Part shown: positions 7,833 to 17,538 of the stretch, piece after piece
Layout: the number at the start of each line of letters is the position of its first letter
Position numbering within the stretch: position 1 is the first letter of the stretch
From: Tsukamurella ocularis
GTDB taxonomy: Bacteria; Actinomycetota; Actinomycetes; Mycobacteriales; Mycobacteriaceae
Assembly: GCF_024807615.1 (NCBI RefSeq)
Contig: NZ_JANUCJ010000002.1
Location: forward strand, 186,001 to 250,000
Reading direction: 5' to 3'
Length of the DNA stretch: 64,000 bases
Program-made: the position numbers and the translations under genes
The notes under the pieces: generated by a model
The model's input: only the letters and a program-made list of their open reading frames with translations
Database searches by the model: none
What the model was told of the DNA's origin: nothing

Positions 7833-10583
7833 TCAGCCCGATTCCGCGACGACGCCGCGCCGGACGGATGCGATCGCCGCGGTGGCGACGGCCGCCAACC
7901 CCGGGCGGGTGTCGAACGAGGTCTGCTTGATCTGATCGAGCAGATCGATCACCTGTCGGCACCAGCGGACGAAGTCTCCCGCCGGCAGCGGCCGGCCCCG
8001 CTCGCCCGCCGCCAGCAGCACCGCGGCGAGCGTGCCGCCCCCGGCCCATTGGTGCATGGGGGCGACGAAGCCGATGTCCGGCTCGCGGCTGGGCTCCAGG
8101 CGATGCGCGGCCTCGGCGGAGACGATGTCGGTCCACCGATCCGCGATGTCGCGGATCGCCGAGCGGACCGCGCCGGGCACCTTCTCGCCGGTCAGGAGCA
8201 TGCCGCCGCGTTCGCCGCGGGACTCGAAGACGAGCGCGCTGACCACCGCGGCCAGGCCGGCCGGGTCGAGACCGTCGAAGACACCGTCCTCGATGCACTC
8301 GCACACCAGCAGGTCGGACTCGCTGTACACGCGCGCCAAGCGATGCCCGGCCTCGGTGAGCTCCGACTCTCCGTCGCCGGTCTCGATGTAGCCGCGGTCG
8401 CCGAGCAGCGCGACGATCCGCTCGAAGGTGACGGCGAGCGAGGAGGTGGTGGCACGGACCGTCGCCGCCGAGGCCGTGACCTCGCGCTCGAGCCGCGCGT
8501 AGCGCTCGGCGAGACGGTCCAGCTCGGAGGCGCGCTGCCCGGTGTGCGCGGGGTGCGCCCGCATCCGGGCGCGCAGGTCTGCGAGCTGCGTGTCCGATGC
8601 TGCGGGGCGCGCCGCCTTCGCCTGCTGCCGCGGCGCGGCGATATTGCTGTTGCGCAGGGTGGACGCCAGGTCGCGCTTGCCGCGGCCCGACCGGTAGTCG
8701 GCGTTCTTCGGCACCCGGAGCGTGCCGAGAACCGCGACGTCGCCCACGAAGTCGGAGGCACCGACGCGGCCCGACCAGCTGCTCTCGGTCACGACCACCG
8801 GCTTGGGGTCGCGCCGGTCGCCGGACGGCTCCACGACGAGGGCGAGGCCCCGGCGGCGGCCGCCGGTCACGGCGATGACGTCGCCGCGGCGCAGCTCCGC
8901 GAGCGCGGTGGCCGCGCCGTCGTGCCGGTCCGCGAGGTGCTCACGACGCAGTGACCGCTCCCGAGCTCGGACGGCCTCCCGGAGCCGCACGTACTCGAGA
9001 TAGTCGGCGCCGCCGGCGGCCTCGGTGATTTGGGCGCTGAGGGTCGCCAACTCCTTCTCTCCGCGCTCGACGCGCTTGGCCAGCCCGACGACGGACCGGT
9101 CGGCCTGGAACTGCGCGAAGCTGGCCTCGAGCAGGCGCTCGGCGCCGAGTCGCCCGAGGCGGTCGAGCAGGTTGATCGACATGTTGTAGCCGGGAGAGAA
9201 CGAGCTGACCAGCGGGAACGTGCGCGCGCCGGCGAGCCCGGCCACCTCCTGCGGGCGCACGCCGGTCTGCCAGAGCACCACGGCGTGGCCCTCGACGTCG
9301 ATGCCGCGCCGTCCGGCGCGGCCCGTGAGTTGCGTGTACTCGCCGGGCGTGAGCTCGACGTGCGACTCGCCGTTGTACTTGACGAGGCGCTCGAGCACGA
9401 CGGTGCGCGCGGGCATGTTGATGCCGAGCGCCAGGGTCTCGGTGGCGAAGACGGCCCGCACCAGGCCCTTGACGAAGAGCTCCTCGACCGCGTGCCGGAA
9501 GGCGGGCAGCATGCCGGCGTGGTGCGCCGCGAAGCCGCGGAGCAGCGCGGCGCGCCATTCCTCGTACCCGAGCAGCTCGAGATCGGCGGGCGCGAACTCG
9601 GCGATGTGCTTGTCGACGACGCGGCCGATCTCGTCGGCCTGCGCCTGGTCCGTGAGGACGACGGGCGACCGGAGGCACTGCGTGAGCGCTTGCTCGCAGC
9701 CGGAGCGCGAGAAGACGAAAGTGATCGCCGGCAGCAGGCCCTCGGCGTCGAGCAGCGCGATGACATCGGGTCGCGGGATCGGTCGGCGGGTCGCCTGTGG
9801 GCGGCCCCGGCCGCCGGTACGCCGCCCGGTGCGGCTGTTGATGCCGGGCTCGAAGCTGCGGTCCAGCGATTCGCGCTGCTTGACGTAGCGCACCAGGTCG
9901 GCGTCGAGGACGAGATTCTTCTGGCCGGATTCCTGGGCGGCGCGCAAGGCCTTCGTGTCGAACAGATCGAAGAGCCGGCGGCCCACGAGCATGTGCTGCC
10001 ACAGCGGCACCGGTCGGTGTTCGTCGACGATCACCTCGGTGCTGCCACGGACCTCGGCGATCCACGCTCCGAACTCCTCGGCGTTGGAGACCGTCGCCGA
10101 GAGGCTGACCAGCCGCACCTCCTGGGGCAGATGCAGGATCACCTCCTCCCAGACCGCACCGCGGAACCGGTCCGCGAGGTAGTGCACCTCGTCCATCACC
10201 ACGTGGCTCAGGCCGTCGAGGGTGGGCGAGTTCGCGTACAGCATGTTCCGCAGCACCTCGGTGGTCATCACGACCACGGGCGCGGAGGAGTTGATCGCGG
10301 TGTCGCCCGTGAGCAGCCCGACATTGTGGGCGCCATATCGTGCGGTCAGCTCGGCGTGCTTCTGGTTCGATAGCGCCTTGATCGGCGTCGTGTAGAAGCA
10401 CTTGGTACCGCCGGCCAGGGCGAGGTGGACGGCGAACTCGCCGACCACGGTCTTGCCTGCACCCGTCGGAGCGCACACGAGCACGCCGCGGCCCTGCTCG
10501 AGCGCACGGCAGCCCTGGACCTGGAACGGGTCGAGGGTGAACTCGAGGGCGGCGGTGAAGCTGTCGAACTCAGAGGACGTCAT
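7833..10583 (-). CDS. helY: Ski2-like DEAD/DEAH-box RNA helicase HelY
   Basis: This is a 916-residue superfamily-2 helicase of the Ski2/Mtr4 group, likely involved in RNA processing or decay. Walker A is APTGAGKT at residues 38-45 and the DEVH box is at 131-134. Later helicase motifs include SLSATVSN, ATETLALGINMPART and QLTGRAGRRGID. The C-terminal part carries the DSHCT-like region with the typical ECIEDGVFDGLDPAGLAAVVSALV. The first codons overlap the 3' end of tatC by 14 nt, so the two are coupled. The gene order helY-tatC-tatA-pafC-pafB-pafA is conserved in mycobacteria. Confidence 0.93.
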   Translation of the reverse strand: MTSSEFDSFTAALEFTLDPFQVQGCRALEQGRGVLVCAPTGAGKTVVGEFAVHLALAGGTKCFYTTPIKALSNQKHAELTARYGAHNVGLLTGDTAINSSAPVVVMTTEVLRNMLYANSPTLDGLSHVVMDEVHYLADRFRGAVWEEVILHLPQEVRLVSLSATVSNAEEFGAWIAEVRGSTEVIVDEHRPVPLWQHMLVGRRLFDLFDTKALRAAQESGQKNLVLDADLVRYVKQRESLDRSFEPGINSRTGRRTGGRGRPQATRRPIPRPDVIALLDAEGLLPAITFVFSRSGCEQALTQCLRSPVVLTDQAQADEIGRVVDKHIAEFAPADLELLGYEEWRAALLRGFAAHHAGMLPAFRHAVEELFVKGLVRAVFATETLALGINMPARTVVLERLVKYNGESHVELTPGEYTQLTGRAGRRGIDVEGHAVVLWQTGVRPQEVAGLAGARTFPLVSSFSPGYNMSINLLDRLGRLGAERLLEASFAQFQADRSVVGLAKRVERGEKELATLSAQITEAAGGADYLEYVRLREAVRARERSLRREHLADRHDGAATALAELRRGDVIAVTGGRRRGLALVVEPSGDRRDPKPVVVTESSWSGRVGASDFVGDVAVLGTLRVPKNADYRSGRGKRDLASTLRNSNIAAPRQQAKAARPAASDTQLADLRARMRAHPAHTGQRASELDRLAERYARLEREVTASAATVRATTSSLAVTFERIVALLGDRGYIETGDGESELTEAGHRLARVYSESDLLVCECIEDGVFDGLDPAGLAAVVSALVFESRGERGGMLLTGEKVPGAVRSAIRDIADRWTDIVSAEAAHRLEPSREPDIGFVAPMHQWAGGGTLAAVLLAAGERGRPLPAGDFVRWCRQVIDLLDQIKQTSFDTRPGLAAVATAAIASVRRGVVAESG

Positions 10584-11577
10584 CGAACCCCGAACGCGGG
10601 ATCGACGTGCGCGTCAGCTTGTCCGGCTGCCCGACGGGGGCCGGGGCGGTGAGGGCGCTGCCCGACGGGCCCGTGGACGCGCCGATCGGCTGCGGGGCCG
10701 ACGGTGCCGGCGACGCCGCTTCGTCATCGAGTTCGCCCGTCCAGGCATCCGCGCCGACGCTGCGCTTGGCCTTGCGCCGGTCGTGGAAGCGGGCGAACTG
10801 AATCGACAGCTCGAGGAGTACGGCGAGCGCCGCGCCCAGCGCGAGCATGGTGAACGGATCTCCGGACGGAGTGATCACGGCGGAAAAGATGAACATGGAC
10901 AGGAGCAGGCCGCGGCGCCACTTCACCAGCTTGGCGTAGGGCAGCACGCCGACCATGTTCAACGCAACGATGAACAGCGGCAATTCGAAGCTCACGCCGA
11001 AGATCGCCATCACCGTGAGCACGAAGCTGAAGTACTCCGGCCCCTGCAGGGCCGTCACCTGGGTCTCGTTGCCGACGGTGAGAAAGAACCGGAAGGCGCT
11101 GGTGATCATGAAGTAGCCCAGCACCGCGCCGCTGACGAAGAGCGTGCCCGCCAGGCTGACGAAGGTCGCGGTGTAGCGCTTCTCGTTGCGGTGCAGCGCG
11201 GGAACGATGAATGCCCAGATCTGGTAGAGCCACACCGGGCACGCCAGCAGTACTCCGGTGGCGACCGCCACCTTGAGCCGCAGGTTGAACTGATCGAAAA
11301 CACCCGTCGCGAGCAGCCGACACTCGCCGTCCCGGGTGATCTCGGCACGCGACGTGGCGGGCAGGTCACAGTACGGTCCTACGAGCAGATGGCCGGTGGA
11401 CGGCAGCCCGAAAGGCCCGTGGCTGTACCACCAGAAGCCGACGATCGAGGTGAGCACGATCGCGGCGAGGGACCAGAGCAGTCGGGCGCGCAGCTCGTAC
11501 AGGTGCTCCACGATCGACATCGTGCCGTCGGGATTGACGACGGCACGACGACGACGCGGATCGAACGGGATCTTCAA
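10570..11577 (-). CDS. tatC: Twin-arginine translocase subunit TatC
   Basis: TatC is the six-helix membrane subunit that recognises twin-arginine signal peptides and, with TatA, exports folded proteins. The 335-residue protein has the conserved MSIVEHLYELRARLLWSL N-terminus, followed by six hydrophobic segments and a hydrophilic C-terminal tail of about 75 residues rich in Ala/Pro/Ser, as in mycobacteria. It is 12 nt downstream of tatA and overlaps helY. The ATG at 11577 (MKIPFDPRRRRAVVNPDGTM) fits the mycobacterial start. Confidence 0.95.
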   Translation of the reverse strand: MKIPFDPRRRRAVVNPDGTMSIVEHLYELRARLLWSLAAIVLTSIVGFWWYSHGPFGLPSTGHLLVGPYCDLPATSRAEITRDGECRLLATGVFDQFNLRLKVAVATGVLLACPVWLYQIWAFIVPALHRNEKRYTATFVSLAGTLFVSGAVLGYFMITSAFRFFLTVGNETQVTALQGPEYFSFVLTVMAIFGVSFELPLFIVALNMVGVLPYAKLVKWRRGLLLSMFIFSAVITPSGDPFTMLALGAALAVLLELSIQFARFHDRRKAKRSVGADAWTGELDDEAASPAPSAPQPIGASTGPSGSALTAPAPVGQPDKLTRTSIPRSGFDDVL

Positions 11578-11589
11578 AGGGGCAGGCGG

Positions 11590-11844
11590 CTACGCCGACT
11601 TGTGATCGGCCTCGGACGGCTGCACCGTCTGAACGTCGATCGGCTGGTCGGTGACCTGTGCCTGCGGCTTCGGGGCGGCGGCCTTGCCGTCACCCTCGGT
11701 CTTCATCTCGTCCATCTCGCTCTTGAAAATGCGCATCGAACGACCGAGCCCGCGCGCGGCATCCGGCAGCTTCTTGCCGCCGAACAGGATCAGCAGGACG
11801 ACGGCGATGACGATCCATGCCCAAGGAGAATGGGTGAGCCCCAT
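11590..11844 (-). CDS. tatA: Twin-arginine translocase subunit TatA
   Basis: TatA forms the oligomeric translocation component. The 84-residue protein shows the standard layout: a short N-terminal helix ([20 protein letters not shown]), the FGGKKLPD hinge, an amphipathic helix ([19 protein letters not shown]), and an acidic/Pro-rich tail. A GAGGC-type ribosome site precedes the ATG. It sits directly upstream of tatC and downstream of pafC, as in mycobacteria. Confidence 0.95.
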   Translation of the reverse strand: MGLTHSPWAWIVIAVVLLILFGGKKLPDAARGLGRSMRIFKSEMDEMKTEGDGKAAAPKPQAQVTDQPIDVQTVQPSEADHKSA

Positions 11845-11939
11845 GATGCTGCCTCACTAACTTCGCGAATATCTCTTCTGAGACTACCGGACCGCGTCCA
11901 CCCGAAGTGCCCGCTGGAGTCCCGCCGGACATGTCCACT

Positions 11940-12914
11940 TCATGAATAGTTCGCGAGCCCGGCCGCCGCCCGGTCGGCGACGGCGTCGGCCAGGGATTGC
12001 GGGCCGCGCACCGTCAGCTCGCCACCGAAGCTGAGCACGAACCGCACCATCCAGGCCTCGGTCGCGTACTGCATCGTCGCGGTCACTGCGCCGCCAGGCT
12101 CGTCGGTGCGCACCGTGAACGGGTGGTACTCCAGCGCCCAGGCGGCGCCGGGCCCGACCTCGAGCGTGGCGGTGGTCAGCTCGTCAGCGGCGGCACCGTC
12201 GAACAGGCCCGACGCGGGCTCGACGTGCTGCGGCACCGACGCGGCCTCGTCGAGGACGACGACCTCGTCGATCCGGTCGAGCCGGAACATCCGCAGGCCC
12301 TCGCTGCTGCGGCACCAGGCCTGCAGGTAGCTGTGCCCGGCGAAGGTGTCGAGGGCGATGGGATCCACGTCCCGCTCGGTGGCAGCGTCTCGGGTGGCGG
12401 AGTAGTAGCGCAGGTGCAGCGCGCGGCCATCGCGGAGGGCACCGCGGACGGTGCTCGCGATGGCGGCGACGGGGCCCGCGTCCTGCGCGCCGTCGATCGA
12501 GGCGACGGTGTCGCGGCCCGCGCCGGCGACGGCCGCCTCCAGCTTGGCGATGGCCCGCAGCACGGCGGCGGGGTCCGCGACGCCGGGCGAGTCTGCGAGC
12601 GCCCGCAGGGCGAGCAGTAGCGACGCGGCCTCGGGGCCGGTGAGCTTGAGCGGGCGGTCGAGGTTGGCGCTGAACTCGATGTCGACCCCGTCCTCGTCGT
12701 AGTCGATCTCGATGAGGTCGCCGGGGAACATGCCGGGCAGCCCGCACATCGTCAGGCCCGTGATGTCCTTGCGCAGCTGTGCGACGGTGACGCCGAGGTC
12801 GGCCGCCGCCCGTTCGAGGTGGGCATCGGGGTGGGTGCGGAAGTACGGGATCACGTTGAGCCAGCGCGCCAAGCGCTGCATCTGCCGGCTCGGCTGCTTC
12901 GACTGCGTGCTCAT
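11940..12914 (-). CDS. pafC: WYL-domain regulator PafC
   Basis: PafC pairs with PafB to form the transcription activator of the LexA-independent DNA-damage response in mycobacteria. The 324-residue protein has an N-terminal winged-helix part (LNVIPYFRTHPDAHLERAAADLGVTVAQLRKD read in two pieces) and a central WYL-like domain (HSYLQAWCRSSEGLRMFRLDRI) thought to sense a nucleic-acid ligand. The ATG overlaps the pafB stop as ATGA. Despite the operon name it has no catalytic part in pupylation. Confidence 0.93.
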   Translation of the reverse strand: MSTQSKQPSRQMQRLARWLNVIPYFRTHPDAHLERAAADLGVTVAQLRKDITGLTMCGLPGMFPGDLIEIDYDEDGVDIEFSANLDRPLKLTGPEAASLLLALRALADSPGVADPAAVLRAIAKLEAAVAGAGRDTVASIDGAQDAGPVAAIASTVRGALRDGRALHLRYYSATRDAATERDVDPIALDTFAGHSYLQAWCRSSEGLRMFRLDRIDEVVVLDEAASVPQHVEPASGLFDGAAADELTTATLEVGPGAAWALEYHPFTVRTDEPGGAVTATMQYATEAWMVRFVLSFGGELTVRGPQSLADAVADRAAAGLANYS

Positions 12915-13885
12915 CGCTCCCCCACCAGTGCAGTGAGTCGTTCGACCACGGCGTCGCGCAACTGCTGCGGCTCGAACACCACCGCGTCCGGCCCGAGGCC
13001 GCTGACCTCGCGGGCCACGGCGTCCACCGACCGCATCTCCACCGTCAGTTCCGTACCGGGCCGTCCCCGGAAGTCACCGTCGGCCTGGGTCGAGGCGAGC
13101 CGGCGCAGCCCGTCCCCCTTGCCCTGCGCGACCCACAGCCGGGCCGTGCCGACCGGATCGCGCTCGGCAACGGTGGCCACGACATGCGCATGGAGGTCGA
13201 AGCCCTCCGGCGGCCGGACGGTCGCGGGACTGCCCGTGACGGAGCCGCCCCGAACACGGCTGAGCTTGAAGGTGCGCACCGCGTCACGCGCGACGTCGTG
13301 TCCGACGGCGTAGGCGCTGCCGCGGAACGTGACCACGCCCCACGGATGCAGGGTGCGGTCGACGTACGGCTGGGCCGGGTTGGCGCGGTGCTCAAAGGTG
13401 ACCTGGCGCCGTCGGTCGACGCCCTCGAGCATGGCGAGCAGCGCCCCCTCGGCCCCGCGATCGGGGGCGATGCCGGGGCTCACTCCCGCGCCGGGGCCAT
13501 CGACGTCCATGCCGCCGGCGCGCAGCTTCTGCACCGCGGATTGAGCCGCGGCGGACAGCTCCGGTGATTGCCACAGGGCCGAGGCGACGGCCACTGCGGT
13601 CGCCTCCTCGGTGTCGAGGTCGATGTCGCCGAGGGCGTACTCGTCGAGGGCGATGCGGTAGCCGACGGCGGAGTTGATCCGGGAGACCGGGGCCACTTCG
13701 ATGGGGACCCCGAGTTCGCGCAGGTCGGCCTTGTCACGCTCGAACATCCGCTCGAAGGCCTCGTCGTCCGAGTCCGGGTCGTACCCGAAGACGTTCGTCC
13801 GGATGTAGTCCCGATCGAGCGGTCGTTGGGTGTACAGAAGGCATATCACCAGGTTGGTGAGACGCTCGATCCGTGAAGTGGCCAC
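12911..13885 (-). CDS. pafB: WYL-domain regulator PafB
   Basis: PafB is the partner of PafC in the damage-response activator. The 324-residue protein has an N-terminal helix-turn-helix (RIERLTNLVICLLYTQRPLD onward) and a WYL-type domain ending in AVGHDVARDAVRTFKLSRV. The GTG start at 13885 is 6 nt downstream of TAAGAT, so a leaderless transcript separate from pafA is likely. The stop overlaps the pafC start. PafB and PafC have the same length and domain order here, consistent with an old duplication. Confidence 0.93.
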   Translation of the reverse strand: MATSRIERLTNLVICLLYTQRPLDRDYIRTNVFGYDPDSDDEAFERMFERDKADLRELGVPIEVAPVSRINSAVGYRIALDEYALGDIDLDTEEATAVAVASALWQSPELSAAAQSAVQKLRAGGMDVDGPGAGVSPGIAPDRGAEGALLAMLEGVDRRRQVTFEHRANPAQPYVDRTLHPWGVVTFRGSAYAVGHDVARDAVRTFKLSRVRGGSVTGSPATVRPPEGFDLHAHVVATVAERDPVGTARLWVAQGKGDGLRRLASTQADGDFRGRPGTELTVEMRSVDAVAREVSGLGPDAVVFEPQQLRDAVVERLTALVGER

Positions 13886-13891
13886 GTGTCG

Positions 13892-13897
13892 ATCTTA
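13892..13897 (-). promoter_or_regulatory. Predicted -10 element of pafBC
   Basis: TAAGAT on the minus strand ends 6 nt before the pafB GTG. It gives pafBC a promoter independent of pafA, which stops only 54 bp away on the same strand. Confidence 0.5.
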
Positions 13898-13939
13898 CGT
13901 TCTATGCGCGCGCTCAGCCCGGATCGACGCGATGCCGCG

Positions 13940-15298
13940 TCACATCGAGGCGATGAGCCGCTCGACACGCTCGTCCACGTTGCGGAACGGGTCCTTGCAC
14001 AGCACGGTGCGCTGCGCCTGGTCGTTGAGCTTGAGATGCACCCAGTCGACGGTGAAGTCGCGGCCGGCGGCCTGCGCGGCGGTGATGAAGTCGCCGCGAA
14101 GCTTCGCTCGGGTGGTCTCCGGCGGGTTTTTCACGGCGGCGTCGACGGCCTCGTCGGTGGTCACCCGCGCGGCCAGTCCGCGGCGCTGCAGCACGTCGAA
14201 GACGCCGCGGCCGCGCTTGATGTCGTGGTACGCGAGGTCGAGCTGCGCGATCTTCGGATCGGACAGGTCCATCGAGTACTTGTCCAGGTAGCGCTGGAAG
14301 AGCTTGCGCTTGATCACCCAGTCGATCTCGGTGTCGATGCCGGAGAAGTCCTGCGACTCGACAGCGTCCAGCGTGCGGCCCCACAGGTCGACGACCTTCG
14401 CGAGCTGCTCGTCGGGCTCGCGGGTGGCGAGGTACTCGACGGCCTTGCCGTAGTACTCGCGCTGGATGTCGAGCGCGCCCGCCTGCCTGCCGCCCGCGAG
14501 CCGTACCTCGTGCCGGCCGGTGGTGTCATGGCTGACCTCGCGGATGGCGCGAATCGGGTTGTCGAGTGAGAAGTCGCGGAACTGGACGCCCGCCTCGATC
14601 ATCTCGAGCACGAGGTGGGCGGTGCCCACCTTGAGCATCGTGGTGGTCTCGGACATGTTCGAGTCGCCCACGATCACGTGCAGGCGGCGGTACTTCTCCG
14701 CGTCGGCGTGCGGCTCGTCGCGAGTGTTGATGATGGGCCGGCTGCGGGTGGTGGCGCTGGAGACGCCCTCCCAGATGTGCTCGGCGCGCTGGCTCAAACA
14801 ATAGGTCGCGTTCTTCGGCGTGAGCAGGACCTTGCCGGCCCCGCAGATCAGCTGCCGGGTCACCAGGAAGGGCAGCAGCACGTCGGCGATGCGGGAGAAC
14901 TCCCCGACGCGACCCACGAGGTAGTTCTCGTGGCAGCCGTAGGAGTTGCCCGCCGAATCGGTGTTGTTCTTGAACAGGTAGATGTCGCCGCCGATGCCCT
15001 CGTCCTGCAGCCGCTGCTCGGCGTCGAGTAGCAGGTCCTCGAGGACGCGCTCGCCCGCCTTGTCGTGCGTGACCAGCTGGAGCACCGAATCGCACTCCGC
15101 GGTCGCGTACTCGGGATGGCTGCCCACGTCGAGGTAGAGGCGCGAGCCGTTCTGCAGGAAGACGTTCGAGCTGCGGCCCCAGGAGACCACGCGCCGGAAC
15201 AGGTACCGGGCGATCTCGTCCGGGCTCAGTCGACGGTGCCCGTGAAAAGTACACGTGACACCGAACTCGGTCTCGATTCCCATGATTCGGCGCTGCAC
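13940..15298 (-). CDS. pafA: Pup-protein ligase PafA
   Basis: PafA uses ATP to join the C-terminal Glu of processed Pup to substrate lysines, marking proteins for the proteasome. The 452-residue protein starts [20 protein letters not shown] (GTG-initiated), with the Mg/ATP-binding Glu residues of the glutamine-synthetase-like fold, and has the active-site aspartate in [11 protein letters not shown] (Asp57). Other matches are [20 protein letters not shown] and [21 protein letters not shown] chose the GTG at 15298 because it gives exactly the mycobacterial length and lies 6 nt after TATGTT; an upstream in-frame extension adds nine non-conserved residues. Confidence 0.96.
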   Translation of the reverse strand: MQRRIMGIETEFGVTCTFHGHRRLSPDEIARYLFRRVVSWGRSSNVFLQNGSRLYLDVGSHPEYATAECDSVLQLVTHDKAGERVLEDLLLDAEQRLQDEGIGGDIYLFKNNTDSAGNSYGCHENYLVGRVGEFSRIADVLLPFLVTRQLICGAGKVLLTPKNATYCLSQRAEHIWEGVSSATTRSRPIINTRDEPHADAEKYRRLHVIVGDSNMSETTTMLKVGTAHLVLEMIEAGVQFRDFSLDNPIRAIREVSHDTTGRHEVRLAGGRQAGALDIQREYYGKAVEYLATREPDEQLAKVVDLWGRTLDAVESQDFSGIDTEIDWVIKRKLFQRYLDKYSMDLSDPKIAQLDLAYHDIKRGRGVFDVLQRRGLAARVTTDEAVDAAVKNPPETTRAKLRGDFITAAQAAGRDFTVDWVHLKLNDQAQRTVLCKDPFRNVDERVERLIASM

Positions 15299-15304
15299 GT
15301 CACG

Positions 15305-15310
15305 AACATA
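15305..15310 (-). promoter_or_regulatory. Predicted -10 element of pafA
   Basis: TATGTT on the minus strand lies 6 nt before the pafA GTG. The hexamer would allow pafA to be transcribed on its own despite the unrelated ORF between it and prcA. Confidence 0.55.
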
Positions 15311-15450
15311 CCCCGCGGGTGCCACGGATCCGCCCTCGCGGTCGTGTTGCCACCGAACGCTACGAACATCTCGTCCGCTCCCCGCAGAGCGATTCGAGAC
15401 GCGACGAACCGGTCGAGCGCCTTACGAAGCGACCCTGAACCAACATCGGC

Positions 15451-15465
15451 GCCCACAGCGTGGGC
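15451..15465 (-). terminator. Small hairpin directly after the low-GC ORF
   Basis: GCCCAC-agc-GTGGGC gives a perfect 6-bp stem with a 3-nt loop, abutting the stop codon of the orphan ORF on its downstream side. It may insulate pafA from upstream transcription. There is no T-run. Confidence 0.35.
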
Positions 15466-16779
15466 TCAATAGCCGAGGCGCAATATTTCACCTGAATCGT
15501 CGGTGTCGGCGCGGCGTCCTCGAAATCTAAAGAGCAATGCCTCTCGAAGTGGCACCCTCTTGTGTTTGAAAGATTCCTCCATGTCAAGAACTGCACGTCG
15601 GTCGCCGAGGTCGTATGAGTAGAAGTTCTGGTCGGGATCTACATCCAACCCGTACTGGCGCGTCTCCCAGTACGATGAGTAGAAACTGTCGATATTTGGC
15701 CGGTCGGGCAATCTCGACCGAGCGTGCTGGATGATCTCGCCTACGTCCTCAACCTCAGAGTTGAACCCGACGTCGATTCCGAGGCGCCCGGTCCACGATG
15801 TTCCGTTCCATTCTGCGAAGCACTGATAACGACTCGCGGTCCTGAACTCGGGACGTCGGAGTGCCGGAATCGAGTACCATCCATACGGTGGATCATCTAC
15901 CTTGAGCACCCATAGCGGCGATCCGGTTATCACACGTCGTCCAGAACTGGTCAGCCCGATTGAATGCGCCTGGAAGACGCAATCGACCCACCCGGCATTT
16001 AGGACAACTTCTCCCCGTTGCACTCCGGAGTTGAAGGACTCAACTACCCTGTCTGGCCAATCCGACCCAATTCTTCGGCTCGCGTCACTAGCATGACAAT
16101 CTCCCGTATCGATGGTCGTACTTGTTGAGTCGGCCCAATCTACCGTGGATCTTAGCAGCGCTGCGGCGCCACCGATCCCAGACGGATTCCATGTGAACTG
16201 GATATCGTTGCCAAGCTCCAACAGTCTTCGCGAGCACTGAGCAACTGGCGAACGGAAGTGCTTGATGCTTGAAGTTAGAAATATCGCCGACCCATCGGCC
16301 GTGTAGCCCGTCCACCACATCGCGCTATCAAGCCAGGAATTGTGTTCTCCGAATGAATCGGACAGAATTCCAACTGTGAATCGCGCGCGGACTCGACCAT
16401 ATCCCAATTCAGACACATCGCTCACTTGACTGGATGCTGTCAGGGCGGCAACCTCATCTGCAATCGATAGCTCGTCGCCGGATATCGGGGCCGTCTGCCT
16501 CGTAGTTGAGATCTTACGCCCTGCGCCAATCGAAGAACCAGATAGTCCAGCGTTCCCAGAGATTGACCTCTCGCTGGACTCGGTCGAACTGCTTGGGACG
16601 TCAAGGTTCAGAACTTCAGCCCGAAGTCTAACTTTGTCTCTCGAGAAGTATAGGCAATTCTGCTCCCGCCTGAACTTCCCGTCGTACGAGTTGTTTACGT
16701 CGACTGCAGCACTATTCGACTCGACCTGCACCGCCAAGTCAGCACGATTCCTCCAATGTGGGTCAGGGAGTGTTGGCAT
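15466..16779 (-). CDS. Unrecognised low-GC ORF between prcA and pafA
   Basis: I do not recognise this 437-residue protein. It is hydrophilic, with no signal peptide or membrane helix; residues about 60-95 are Ser-rich, and the C-terminal half is rich in Trp, Tyr and Asp. Base composition is visibly lower in GC (roughly half in sampled lines, against about 70 percent around it) and codons freely end in A or T, so recent transfer is likely. A strong AGGAGG site precedes the ATG at 16779 by a few bases, which supports real translation. It lies 48 bp after prcA on the same strand. No mobile gene, integrase or flanking repeat is visible. A cargo or defence gene at an insertion hot spot is possible, but that is only a guess. 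Confidence 0.65.
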   Translation of the reverse strand: MPTLPDPHWRNRADLAVQVESNSAAVDVNNSYDGKFRREQNCLYFSRDKVRLRAEVLNLDVPSSSTESSERSISGNAGLSGSSIGAGRKISTTRQTAPISGDELSIADEVAALTASSQVSDVSELGYGRVRARFTVGILSDSFGEHNSWLDSAMWWTGYTADGSAIFLTSSIKHFRSPVAQCSRRLLELGNDIQFTWNPSGIGGAAALLRSTVDWADSTSTTIDTGDCHASDASRRIGSDWPDRVVESFNSGVQRGEVVLNAGWVDCVFQAHSIGLTSSGRRVITGSPLWVLKVDDPPYGWYSIPALRRPEFRTASRYQCFAEWNGTSWTGRLGIDVGFNSEVEDVGEIIQHARSRLPDRPNIDSFYSSYWETRQYGLDVDPDQNFYSYDLGDRRAVLDMEESFKHKRVPLREALLFRFRGRRADTDDSGEILRLGY

Positions 16780-16827
16780 TCCTTGCCCTCCTGAAGTATT
16801 TGTCTATTTCTGTCATCGAATCACGAA

Positions 16828-17538
16828 TTACTCAAGGAACTGCGCAACCCGCTCGTCCGAGAGCCGCTTGAAGGCCCGGCGCGGGCGGGTGTGGTCCAGG
16901 ATCGCGATCTCGAGCTCACCTGCCGCGAAGTTCTTCGGCTCCGCCGTCGCGGCCGATCCGTTCGACGGTGCCGGCGCGCTCAGTGCCTTCACCGCCAGCG
17001 CCACGGCGCCAGCCAGGTCCAGGTCCTCGGCGTAGCCCTCGGTGAGCACCGGCGTGATCGACTCGGTCTGCCCGCCCATCACCACGAACTGCTTCTCGTC
17101 GCCGACGGAACCGTCATAGCCCACGCGGTAGAGCCGCGAGCCGGTGTTCTCGGGCGTCCCGACCTCGGCGACGCACAGCTCCACCTCATAGGGCTTCGCC
17201 TGCTCGGTGAAGACGGTGCCCAGCGTCGAGGCGTAGGCGTTGGTCAGCGACCAGCCGGTCACATCGCGCCGCGAGTACTGGTAGCCGCGGGTGTCGGCGA
17301 ACTGGATGCCCGCGCGGCGCAGCGACTCGAACTCGTTGTACTTGCCCACGGCGGCGAAGCCGATGCGGTCGTAGATCTCGCTGATCTTGTTCAGCGAGCT
17401 CGGGTTATCGGCGACGAAGACCACCCCGTCGGCGTACTTGAGCACCACGACGCTGCGACCGCGGGCGATGCCCTTGCGCGCCAGCTCCGAGCGATCGCGC
17501 ATGATCTGCTCGGCGGACGCGTAGTACGGGAACGTCAC
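16828..17538 (-). CDS. prcA: 20S proteasome alpha subunit PrcA
   Basis: PrcA forms the outer rings of the bacterial 20S proteasome and gates entry. The 236-residue protein begins [23 protein letters not shown] (first 20 shown by the family as the gating segment), then [23 protein letters not shown], typical of actinobacterial alpha subunits. It lacks the catalytic Thr, as expected. It overlaps prcB by 4 nt and shares its operon. The C-terminal part ends in [16 protein letters not shown]. Confidence 0.96.
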   Translation of the reverse strand: MTFPYYASAEQIMRDRSELARKGIARGRSVVVLKYADGVVFVADNPSSLNKISEIYDRIGFAAVGKYNEFESLRRAGIQFADTRGYQYSRRDVTGWSLTNAYASTLGTVFTEQAKPYEVELCVAEVGTPENTGSRLYRVGYDGSVGDEKQFVVMGGQTESITPVLTEGYAEDLDLAGAVALAVKALSAPAPSNGSAATAEPKNFAAGELEIAILDHTRPRRAFKRLSDERVAQFLE

